Shown: positions 12,721 through 48,404 of the stretch, in pieces
How positions within the stretch are numbered: the first letter of the stretch is position 1
How the letters are laid out: every line of letters starts with the position of its first letter
DNA from: Nannobrachium achirus
Lineage: Eukaryota > Chordata > Actinopteri > Myctophiformes > Myctophidae
Direction: 5' to 3'
DNA length: 64,000 nt
NCBI GenBank assembly: GCA_963921795.1
Contig: OY997639.1
Coordinates: forward strand, 62,171,394 to 62,235,393
The notes under the pieces: generated by a model
Told to the model about the DNA's origin: nothing
What the model saw: the letters and a program-made list of their open reading frames with translations, nothing else
Databases searched by the model: none
Program-made: the position numbers and the translations under genes

Positions 12721-14988
12721 CACAAGCATAATCCTTGAGGCACAGTATAGAGGGAGTACTGCATAAGACACGAGTTATGCACTATTCCCACAATCCATTA
12801 ACAATAAATTGTACATCTATGTTCTATAGATGCTCCTGTATGTGGTCATGGAAAGATATAAGCAGCTGTGGAAGAACTTTGTTCCGAAATCTGAAATCTG
12901 AGTGAGTGAGTGCTTTCTAGTTGCTAATGACGCTAACTAACCTTGCACTCTGACTTCCAGGGTCTGTTTGTATGTCTCTCCATCTTGAGAGAACTTGCAC
13001 GCCCAGACCCCTTCATGGGTTGTGGCCACAGGGTTGAGGACGTGTACCTCCCCAGACGTTCCCCCTCCTCCACCAAGCTTCTCCCACTCCAGTGTGGGTT
13101 TGGATTGCAGTCCTTTCACCTGGCACTGGAGTTCAGCCTTGCTGCCCAGCTGAAGGACACCGGGAGGACTGGCCCGGGCTGGAACACACATTACATAGTT
13201 CAGATCAGTGGTTCTCAACCTGTGGGTTCGGGACCCCCAGGGGGGTCCACAAACTATTTTGGGGGGTCCCCAGATGATTAACTTAATGTGCAATATTGTT
13301 TTCTCTCTCAACAGTAAATAAACCAACATAAAGTTTGAGTGTATAGAGGGTATCTGCACATTTCTAAAGTGACAATTTAAGGACTATTTAATACCTCTAA
13401 AATGACTAAACATTGGCCAAATTGTCAAATATTAGAGGCAGAAATTGTGAAAATAGCAGATCTCACGTTGCGAGGCGTTGTGAGCATGTAGATCTGCTAT
13501 TTTCACAATAGAACCATGTTATTCAAAATGTAATGCCTCAATTCTTAGTGCTCGTCAGGGTGGGGGTCCCCAGTTAAAATATGATTATTTTGGGGGTTGC
13601 GGGCTGATAAGGTTGAGAACCACTGTACTAATGTATAAATGTTGTTTGATCCATGTGTACAGGGAATATGTTATTACCTGACATATAGAAGAGTCTGTGT
13701 GATGGTTGTACTACCCCTTCCACTTCACAAGTGTATCGTCCAATATCCCCTTCCTTCATTCCATTGATCTCCAAATGGTCCCTTTTCAAAGTTGCGCGGT
13801 CACTTACTGGTGAACGGCCTGATATACAGTATACAAAGCATGTTAGGGTAATCAACATTAATTACCTTCAGAATTACCTCTGCTCTTTATAATGGGCTAT
13901 TTTTAACCTAAATCTACGACAATGACCGGTGTCTTTTGTCATTTACCTTTGCGGTCCAAGCCGCTCCTTGGATTTTTGGTGTGAACAACTAAACCGTTCT
14001 GTTTCCACTCAAAAGCCTTGCCTGAGGTCTCGGTTCCACAGGGGATTTTGGGTCTTCCCCCCAATGTCCCATGGATCAGCTTATCTGCAGCAGAGAGTCC
14101 ACAGAGCGCTGGGGAGAGAGTGCCATGGCAGATAGAAATGAGTTATTTGTTTACAACAGAGGGTTCTCAGCTTTACTACTCTGGGACACTCTTACATAAT
14201 ATGAAAGCCCTCCTAGGTTAAATAAAACAATAACACTCAAATATTAAACACAGACCATATGTATCATAAAGACATTGTTGAATTGCAAAAGTTTCTTCCA
14301 GTTCACTGTACCATGAGTATGAAGGTTCCACTGAGTAAAGATACATTAAACAGCTAGATTTCAGTACATCACAATAATGCCATCTGGATGGAGACGTAGA
14401 ACTTTGAGATGGGAAGATGACTTTTGCAGGAGTTTTAAACTCTGCTATTGCAGCATTACCTGCTGACATGATGTGTGTTAAGAACAATGGATGTATTTTG
14501 GAGATTCTATGCAATGTCTTTAGTGTATGCTATTAACAAATATCCCTCAGGGACAATATCGAATCTAATAATAAACTCATGATATAAAGCAAAATGAATT
14601 GACACAGAGGATTTTGGTGGGATTAACTTTGCAATTGATATTGTCGGTGTCAGGCAGAAACCATTGTAAAAAAAATCAGTGCTATTGAACACCCTTTATA
14701 TCTGTGTGTGGGTTTTACAAAATATTGAACCAATGAAAAGTAGTTGATGAGACAGTATTGTGTTATTGAACACAATACTTTAGAATAATAATTCTAAAAT
14801 CATGTTTGTTTGTTTTTTATTCCCTGAAAAGTTAATATTTTGGACAAAGCTATAGTTTCTGCCCGACAGCAGATATATAGTGTACAAATCTCACATTCCA
14901 AAAGCCAATGTTTTTTCATGTACAGTTCACACAACAAAATCAGAAGAATATTTACTCACTCACCCAAAATCAACCAAGTCATCATCAT
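11662..14988 (-). CDS. cd4-2: CD4-like T-cell co-receptor (teleost CD4-2 / CD4-related type), two Ig domains
   Basis: Single-pass surface receptor expected to bind MHC class II and recruit Lck in helper T cells. Coding exons, 5' to 3': 14988-14964, 14108-13947, 13818-13678, 13178-12942, 12678-12580, 12188-12034, 11736-11662. All internal Ig and stalk junctions are phase 1, and the spliced frame gives 297 aa. Residues 1-16 are a signal peptide. Ig1 (17-109) has Cys32, Trp43 and the D-x-G-x-Y-x-C box ending at Cys93, and is split by an intron as in CD4 D1. Ig2 (110-188) has Cys128, Trp141 and Cys170. A Thr/Pro stalk (189-235), a transmembrane helix (about 240-266) and a basic tail ending KPKQYCQCDR follow. 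The CQC at 293-295 is the CD4 CxC Lck clasp. Family knowledge: fish CD4-1 has four Ig domains and CD4-2 two or three; LAG3 lacks CxC. The start has three consecutive Met codons, and the first has a weak context. Confidence 0.9.
12580..12678 (-). other. CD4-like stalk exon (phase 1-1)
   Basis: This 33-codon exon begins GPDNERVTDR and ends NCSNCTDT. It is rich in Thr, Pro, Ala and Ser, as expected of an O-glycosylated hinge between Ig2 and the membrane. It carries a CxxC pair (Cys215, Cys218) overlapping two N-x-S/T sequons with Cys at the x position. Being symmetrical in phase, it could be skipped without a frameshift. Its acceptor pyrimidine tract is made of a GTCT microsatellite (12684-12722 on the plus strand). 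Confidence 0.8.
12684..12722. repeat. (GACA)n microsatellite at a CD4-like splice acceptor
   Basis: About nine GACA units. On the gene strand they read GTCT and directly form the pyrimidine tract before the stalk-exon acceptor (ctttcag). Confidence 0.95.
13206..13625. mobile_element. hAT-like MITE in an intron of the CD4-like gene
   Basis: The ends are CAGTGGTTCTCAACC and GGTTGAGAACCACTG, a perfect 15-bp terminal inverted repeat of hAT-type sequence. It contains the recurrent palindromic module at its centre. The 8-bp flanks (gttcagat, tactaatg) do not match, so no target duplication is visible. It lies between the second half of Ig1 and the Ig2 exon. Confidence 0.8.
13444..13509. repeat. 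Palindromic module, copy 3
   Basis: ATTGTGAAAATAGCAGATCT and its exact complement, in an intron of the CD4-like gene. Confidence 0.85.
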
Positions 14989-15172
14989 TAATGGTTTCTG
15001 GATCCAATGATAAAGTACCTTTTCACCTATAGCAGCAAGCTAGTGTGGCAGTTAGAGCAGAGTAGGATTTATTTGGTATCTTACAAAAACAGAAAAAAAA
15101 AGAAGCGCTGCAGGGATCAGTTGGCTCTGAAAGACAGGTGCTCTTTGGTGATACAGGTAGGAATATATGAAC

Positions 15173-15476
15173 AAAAGTTATTTCAAGGAAGTACTGCTGG
15201 ATTCCAATGGTGCAGAAAGCAGACTTACAGAGAAAAGGAACTCCAAGGCACTCCATCAATGGTGAAAAAATATATAATTTATTTTCTGAGCAAGGCAACA
15301 AGTTGACCCTGACGAAGACCTAGAAGGTCAAAACGCGTTGGTCAACTTGTTGCCTTGCTCAGAAAATAAATTATATATTTTTTCACCATTGATGGAGTGC
15401 CTTGGGAGTTCCTTTTCTCTGTAAGTCTGCTTTCTGCACCATTGGAATCTAGCAGTACTTCCTTGAAATAACTTTT
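15173..15476. mobile_element. Long hairpin element (136-bp arms)
   Basis: The left arm 15173-15308 and right arm 15340-15476 are complementary with about one substitution and one inserted base in the parts I aligned. A 31-nt loop contains AAACGCG. It lies just upstream of the CD4-like start exon. Confidence 0.85.
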
Positions 15477-16065
15477 ATTTGGTATCTTACCAGGACAGAA
15501 TATATGACCGATTTAGAATATGACCGATTTACAGAACTCTTGTTCAGTTTTACCATAAACATGTGATCCGTAACCACATAGCAACTTCCTCTCTTTCTCA
15601 TCTCCTTCACACTCTCTCTCATAAGAATTTCAAGTTAAAATAAAATTATGTAAAGTCCAGAAAATAGAACATTATGTTGTACTTGGAAAATCCTAAGCAT
15701 TTGGTCTGATTTGGCAGTTTAAGAGACAAATATTTGTTTTTTTCTATTGCAATGCTGTGTAGAGCTACGCATATTGGGCTATTCCTTTTATTTTACATTG
15801 ATGTGAGAAATCGAAAGCAGAGTTGTATTAATAGTAATAATTTTACAATTTCCTGAACTCAACAGGGTCAAAACAATGTGGCAATGTGGAAAGATATGTT
15901 GAAAATTCACAGACTAATTCTTTTGATAAGCCTATCTGTTTTAAAAATGAAAAGGCCCTAATTTGAAGGGGGTATAACATTCATTAAATTTCATTAATGT
16001 TTTTCCTTAGGGTAAATCTAGCCTACCCTACAAATCACAATCTACAGACAAGAGCGTTTTACCAA

Positions 16066-16388
16066 TTAAAGGAGTAGTTCACCCCCAAAATGACTTTTTT
16101 TTCTATTGATTAGTCACGCCATGGAGAGTAGAGTTCAATAATATTTTTTGTTTTTTGTCGCATTCCTAAGACAAAAATGTGATAACAATAAATGTACCCC
16201 CATTGATTCCGGATGGTGACCCGTTTCGAAACGGGTCACCATCCGGAATCAATGGGGGTAAATTTACTCAAATCAAATTTTTGTCTTAGGAATGCGACAA
16301 AAACCCAAAAATATTATTGAACTCTACTCTCCATGGCGTGACTAATCAATAGAAAAAAAGTCATTTTGGGGGTGAACTACTCCTTTAA
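16066..16388. mobile_element. Long hairpin MITE with TTAA ends
   Basis: Starts TTAAAGGAGTAGTTCACCCC and ends with its complement. The two halves pair over nearly the full 323 bp around CGTTTCGAAACG. It resembles the short inverted-repeat elements (Angel type) described in teleosts. Confidence 0.85.
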
Positions 16389-17972
16389 TGAATCACATTA
16401 ACTGATTAAAACAGATGTTGGACAGCAGTATGAAACTTGAATTGAATAAATGATCTACCCAACAAATCAATAATAAGCACGCTAAAGAAAGAGGCTCATA
16501 GGCAACAAGGCCTACCACATGTACTAGGTACTGTAGATGTTCCTAACTTTCACCTTAGGTACATTTACTGAACTGTAAGAATTACAAAAGTGAGAGACTG
16601 TGTTTTAAAATAGGCCTATATGTACTTTTAGTTATGTCATCTCATTATCGGCTGAATTCTTTGTAATTAAAAAAAAATGAAAGAAAACATGACTATTTTC
16701 AAAATAGGTTATATTTCCACATGAAAAGTCAAGAAGAAAATAAGTTCATCATCGTAGGCAAAAAATGTTAAACTTAAAATTGTCTATAACACGTGTCCCT
16801 TTCAATCTATTAAAGACTTACCTGAAGTCGCTGACAAATTATTTAGAAAAATCTCTTGATTCTTTCAGTGTTGCAGCACCCATGCAGACTAGGGTGCAGG
16901 CAAGCCTACAGTGCGGAAGACAAGCAAAGAAAAAAGGTTCTGCCTTTTGGGAAGTTGCTGGCAAATGCAAAAAGCCAAACTGCGGGTTTGATGATGAAAA
17001 TCATGCGTGGTGCACTTCATCATCACTAAGTAGGTCGAGGATTCCTGTCACTCTCTAGCTTTTCACCCAGAAAAGACTTAACTGTTCAGTTAACATCCAC
17101 TCTAAACCACTAACTGCAAAAATAAATAAAAATGTACAATAAAGTTTAGTATGCAAGCACATTTCTGTCACCAGGCCATGCTGCTTTGAAAGTGTGATTG
17201 CTTAATAAGAGCTCTCAGGTTCATGTGTTAGAAAGTACAAGTGGAACTGGAAATATACTCTATTTTGTAACTGTTCTACATCAGAGATAGCCTCCGTTGT
17301 GGGCCTACATCATGTTACAGGATCATCTACCGTGACATTATATTTACTAGCCTATATCTTTGCTTGTCATCTTAATTTGTTTCATTTATTAGGAAATGTC
17401 TTTGCCATCGCCTTTTGATTTTTTTTTTTCATAATTATGTCACCTGCAAGGGGTAATTATAACATACATGAATAGATACAATACCTACTGAGCCAGTAAT
17501 GAAAGTATTTAAAATAGAACTGCACTAATGGGAAATGTTTATGGATATTAATATGAACTCGTCCATTGAATACACAAGAAGAGAAAATGAAAGGGTTATT
17601 TTAGTATGAGTAAGAAAACAAAACTACTGATGGGAAATATATTTAAAACACAGACGTCATCCAGCCCCATGGCCTCCCCTAAGTAACAAGAAATCTTGTG
17701 AAATAAAATGTCGTCAACCAATCATCAAGGACGATGATACACGAAAGAAGAAGAACTGAAACAATGTCATAAAACCCATACAGAAAACCATATACGTAAG
17801 TGCTCAGAATAAAAACAAAAGTAACATTTCCTAATTAACCAAGACCCAAAAGTTGTAAACAAGTGGGCGGGACTTATTTTAGAGCCGCTGACATGAATGG
17901 GGCCTGAGCAGCTGCTAATAATGTTTGCTACAATAAAATCACAGAACACACAGAATGGCAGAAAGACAAGTC
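16389..17972. other. Gene-free stretch between the CD4-like gene and usp5
   Basis: AT-rich. One short moderately GC-rich patch (16870-17060) has an open frame without recognisable motifs; it could hold an untranslated exon, but nothing shows this. Confidence 0.55.
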
Positions 17973-17978
17973 TTTATT
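17973..17978 (-). promoter_or_regulatory. Polyadenylation signal of usp5
   Basis: AATAAA on the minus strand, about 740 bases after the stop codon, in a 3' UTR that contains A-rich tracts (T-rich on the plus strand, near 18003-18019 and 18096-18117). It is the best-placed hexamer for the transcript end. Confidence 0.6.
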
Positions 17979-18719
17979 TGTCAGAGCAGAAGTAACAAAG
18001 AACTTTTTTTTTTTTTTTGCAAAGTAAAAACAAAAAATCACCCAGATATCACCCACAACCGTACTTTAAACAACAACCAGTTTGGTTTTTGGTATTTTTT
18101 TTTTTTTTTTTTTTTTAATTTCATTTGAACACACTTTTAGTTTGTTTGTTTTCCCATCTGAACAATTTGTATCTCATCTTGGATGCTGAACTGCTAGTGA
18201 CTTCCTCACCAAACAGGGTGGCTACGGAAGAGAAGGGAGGAGTTGGAAGGCGGGTCTTGTTTGAACCAATGACAAAGCTGGTGCCAATGAGCACAGAGGA
18301 AGCATGGTGGAATTCAACATATTTGTATGCAGATGGGCCAGCATACGCCATTGCCAGTAAATGACGATATGGATTTGGAGAGGTAACGGCGTGGGACAAA
18401 ACATTTACGCTACTAAAAGGAGAGAACAGGGCGTGATTCAAAACTCCCACAAAACGTTCTGTGTACTGAAGTGAAACCTACAACTGTACACCTCCACTGA
18501 GCGGACTGAAGTGGGTACACTCAGCTGTCTGACCATAACTGTATTTACATTCCTAATTTTGCCATGTTCCAAAGCGTGCCAGGGGGGCATTCTTAGTAGC
18601 TTGGTTGGAGGTGTGCGAGTATGCGTTGTGGTGGTGTGTTGTTTATTGTGTTGTGCATGTGTGTGTGTTAGCGTCCACACTCTCCCCTGTAACCCAAACC
18701 TTGACTAGGGGCCATTGAC

Positions 18720-44117
<25,398 letters not shown>

Positions 44118-44863
44118 GACAAGCTAGCAAGTCCTGCCTTTGAGTTTGGACCCCAAAGCCTTTGATTGAAACGGCTCGGAATAGTGGCTGCAGTTTGGAT
44201 CTCCTTCTCCTCCCGTGGAGCCGCTGAATGAATCACTGTGTCTGGATGTAGTGTGTGTGACTGTGTGTGTGATGATGATGTGATGCTCCGACGGAGGGAA
44301 GGCCACACGCTCACACTCTGCGTAACCTCGCCTACCAGGCTTTCTCCCGAGAGAGAGCCTGGTGTTCGTTCACAACAGAGCGTTTGGTTTCCGCCTAAAG
44401 CGCGGAAACCACTAGAAGCGGCGTCGCTTTGATTTGGTTCCCTCCGTTTGTTTCCCCAATCCCTTTTAAAATGCTGGAAATGCTACGTAGTCTTGCCAGT
44501 CGCTACGAGTTGTATTAAAAGATGCACATACCAAACGAATTTTTCGAAAGCAAAACTACGCCTCATCAAGGTGTTTATTAGGTCGGCCCTAAAAGTATGT
44601 CCTTGGGTGCAGGGGAATATTTTGGGTTAAAACTGAATCCGGTTGATAGTTCCGGCCAAAGCGTAGTCCGTCTAGGACTACAACATGACGTAAAGTGGTT
44701 TCCGCTCCCGACCGGATCAAACCCCGTAAAGTGAAGTGATCCCAGACTACACTCTGCGGGGTTGCACACTGTTACAGCCACATTCGTGACCTGTCGTATA
44801 CTGTGACTCCAGAGGTCGCTTATTTCGGCATACTTGCAGTCTGGTGTTTGAGGTTTTTGTTTT

Positions 44864-44897
<34 letters not shown>
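44864..44897. repeat. (ATC)n microsatellite between usp5 and p3h3
   Basis: About 11 ATC units. Confidence 0.95.
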
Positions 44898-45038
44898 ATT
44901 ATAATTCTTATTATTAGTTGTATGCATTTATTTAATTTTCTAAAAGAACATTCAGCAAATCCCCTCAAAATAAAACGCCTGTATATTATAATCAGCATAA
45001 ATGGTTTATTTCAACATAAACTGTTGCAAAGCACACCG

Positions 45039-45047
<9 letters not shown>

Positions 45048-45128
<81 letters not shown>
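45048..45128. repeat. (CA)n microsatellite upstream of p3h3
   Basis: About 40 CA units, 540 bases before the p3h3 start codon. Confidence 0.97.
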
Positions 45129-45130
<2 letters not shown>

Positions 45131-45665
45131 ACAAATTACGTCAATTTTCCTGAGATTTATTTAAACGATAGGATAGGATTCAGGAGGAGTCACCGTATTC
45201 GACAGATCACCTTTAGTGAAATCGCTGTTAAAGCTGTAAATTGTAAGTTATAAAGCAACGGCTATCAGCTGTAAGTTTGTACTCTCACATGATACTTACA
45301 CTGTTTATGCAACTGTAGTAGAATCTTGAAGTATTACAGTAATGCCTGATGAACTCAAAGAGCGGTGGCCTCTGGTGGCTATATGCAAGTATTGCACTTC
45401 CATGTATGTACAGCAGTGAGTGATTTACCAGCCACACAATGAAAAGGCACTTTTTATTAGGCTAGTATGGAAACATCATTTAAAAAATGTTCTGCCCTGG
45501 CCTCTGACTAGCGGAATCAAAGTTTTCAATCTGAATGATGAATAGGGTGTGGCACTAGTGGCTGTGTCTGACTCTGGCATTAGATATCTTGTCTGGATGA
45601 TGTATTTCCCCAAACCTTCTGGATAGCTCCAGTAGTCCCTCCTCCTCCTCTGGAGTGTTTGGACC

Positions 45666-46026
45666 ATGGCGCTGCACTCAAACCATGTCACTGTGTACGT
45701 GGCGCTGAACAACTTTATATTTTTACTAATATGCGAGTTGACCTTGCCTGCAGCCGGCAGTGGCGCGGCATCTGCCTCGGGACTCTTGCAACAGTATGAT
45801 CATTTATATTACTCCGGAGTGCGGGCATACTTTTCTGAGGAGTGGGAGAAGGCAGCGGAGTTGCTGGAGAAGTCTATCGCAACCAAAGACGCACTGGCTC
45901 GGGTCCGAAGGCAATGCCATAGCGAATGTATCAATGCCGGACAGGACAAACTTACTAAACTAGGTAGGTACGAGGTAGGTAGGTACGAGTCTTGTGTCGT
46001 GTGTGTGTGTGTGTGTGTGTGCGTGC

Positions 46027-46081
<55 letters not shown>

Positions 46082-48331
46082 TGCGTGCGTGCGTGTGCAT
46101 ACGTACGTGCGGTGCGTGTGGGAGTGCGTGACTCACTTACATCAGTTTATTGCATAGTTAGGCCATGGCTACTACATCCCAGCAGTGGATGTTGATCTAG
46201 TAGAGTAGACAGTCAGGCATTGTCCAGACCATTGATGATCTATACATAGCTTTTGCTGCTTTTCTTTAACATACCGTTTCTAAAGCAAAATGTGACAGAA
46301 GACATTTGTTTAAAGTTTAAAACTATAATGCATTCCATAAGACTAATTGGTTGTTGGTAATATTGATTGATGATCCCAGCCATTGCTTGAACTTTCTAAC
46401 AATACGAAAGCGTGGGATGGCTCAAAGTAGCTGACAGAGTACAGCATCTTGCAATGGGCCTGGTGTACAAGATACACTACACCTCCAAGATTCCCATGTA
46501 CCTGACAAACTACTTCTAAAGGTCAAGGATGTTCACGATCACAACACCAGAGGCAGCTCCACTAATCATCATCAACGTAGATTTAACACTAAACAAGGCT
46601 CTAACTCGTTCTCCTGCTACACCATCAACATGTGGAACCCCTTCCTCAAGCCCTAAAGGAGAGCAAATCCCTAGCCTCCTTCAAAATTGGTATGAAAAGT
46701 CACCTTCAGACAGCTGCTACCCGTGACTTGTAAATAGATTAAGCCCCCATGCTCCCCCCCTCCCCCCTTTTTTTCCTTTTTTCTGCCTTTGTATTTGATG
46801 TTATGCTTTTGAAACTGATATTATCCTAGATAAAGTACTATGTTCTATCCGTCTGTCTTTCAATGTTATATGAGATACTTAAAGTGTGGTTCCTGTGGAA
46901 ATAAGCCTCGGCTTTCTAGGATCTCCTTTTAGCTGACCTTGTACCAGTGATTTGTACTGTCATGAAACTGTACTTTTTTTCTATTGCAAACTTCTAATAA
47001 ATTCTTCAATCAATCAATCAATCAAATTGTTCCCCTCCTCATGCATGGTTCCATCAGACACTGAGAAGGGGAGTTTAAGGGACCTGTGGGCTCTGGACTG
47101 GGTGCAGCAGAGGGCAGAGTGTGTGAGGTTCTGTGTTGGACGGTCTGTCAGCCCAACGGGACAGCTCCCTGTCTCTCTGGACATCGAGTATGAATTCATT
47201 AGCCGCAACCCCTACAACTACCTACAAGTCATATACTACAAAGTAAGTTTATCCTCCCTTAAGGGCTGTTTATGTGGGGACTGGAGTAATTACATATCTA
47301 AGAGTATTCTGTCTTAGGTGTGTTTATCTGGAGCCGCACACTGCAACTCAAGATACAACATTTGGTAAATAATATGGCAACAAAAGCCACTGAATCCTGA
47401 CAAGTCAAGGTTAATTCATTTATTTGTCATTGACATGCTTACACATAAAAACGATAATCGTACTTAGGACCAGCAGTGTACAGTAAGTCTAACCTATACT
47501 AACAATAAATAACTGATTCGTCAGAAATACTATGTATAGTCTACTCACTGAATTGATGTAATAATATTGAATTCTTTATAGATGGCCAAAGATCTATGCT
47601 GTCAAAGGTTTTTAGTGGTATCAATCACATTTAATTTACAGGTACTACAGAGTGTCGTAAATGTTATACCACAACTACATTATATCACAAGTTCGCAAAA
47701 CACATCTCTTTCTACACTTTATCAGGATAAATTATATTTTCTCTCTTCATTCCAAATTATGTTTTCATTCAGCCTTCCTTCCATCCTCCCTTCCTCCTTC
47801 CGCCATTATGTCCTTCCATTTCTTCCTTTCTTCCTCTGTTCCTTCCTTCCTTCCTTCCTACGTTTCCCCTGAAAATGTTAAAACTGTTCGAAGAATTGAA
47901 GGAATTGAAGTCTTCTGAGCAGCCAAGAGACTCAGTTTCAAGCAGGCACTCTTATACAGAGCTTCAGAGGAGCTCCAGAGGACACCATAGATTTGTTTGT
48001 ATGAAAGGTTGACAAAAGGATAGACGTTTCAGACTGTGGCCATTATCAGTGCACTCAACTTCTCTGCAGTTGCAAAAGTTGCAGAAGGCTGCGTCGGCAG
48101 CTCACACATACTTTGTGGCCAACCCCAACCACATGGAGATGAGGAACAACATTGAGAAGTACAGACGGATGGACGGAGTGAAGGAGGAAGACTTCCTGGA
48201 CCGAGAGATGGAGGCAGAGAAACACTGGGTGAGGAGGACAGGAATGGTCCACAGTGATTTGGAAGTCTACTCCTTTTTGTAGTTTGTTCATGCCATGATA
48301 AAGTATTGACAAAAGTCCCCCCCCTCCCCCT

Positions 48332-48404
<73 letters not shown>

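Larger units (their letters stand above)
44118..45665. promoter_or_regulatory. Divergent intergenic region between usp5 and p3h3
   Basis: Only 1548 bases separate the two start codons, which face away from each other. The region contains the CpG-rich usp5 side, an ATC repeat (44864-44897), a CA repeat (45048-45128) and an AT-rich p3h3 side. Shared regulation is possible but not shown. Confidence 0.6.

Noticed and set aside
12943-13281. 112-codon plus-strand open frame
   Set aside because: It is antisense to the CD4-like Ig2 exon, which has the Ig Cys/Trp pattern and correct splice sites on the minus strand.
11662-14988. LAG3 rather than CD4
   Set aside because: The protein has two Ig domains, a short basic tail and a terminal CQC motif; LAG3 has four Ig domains and lacks the CxC clasp.
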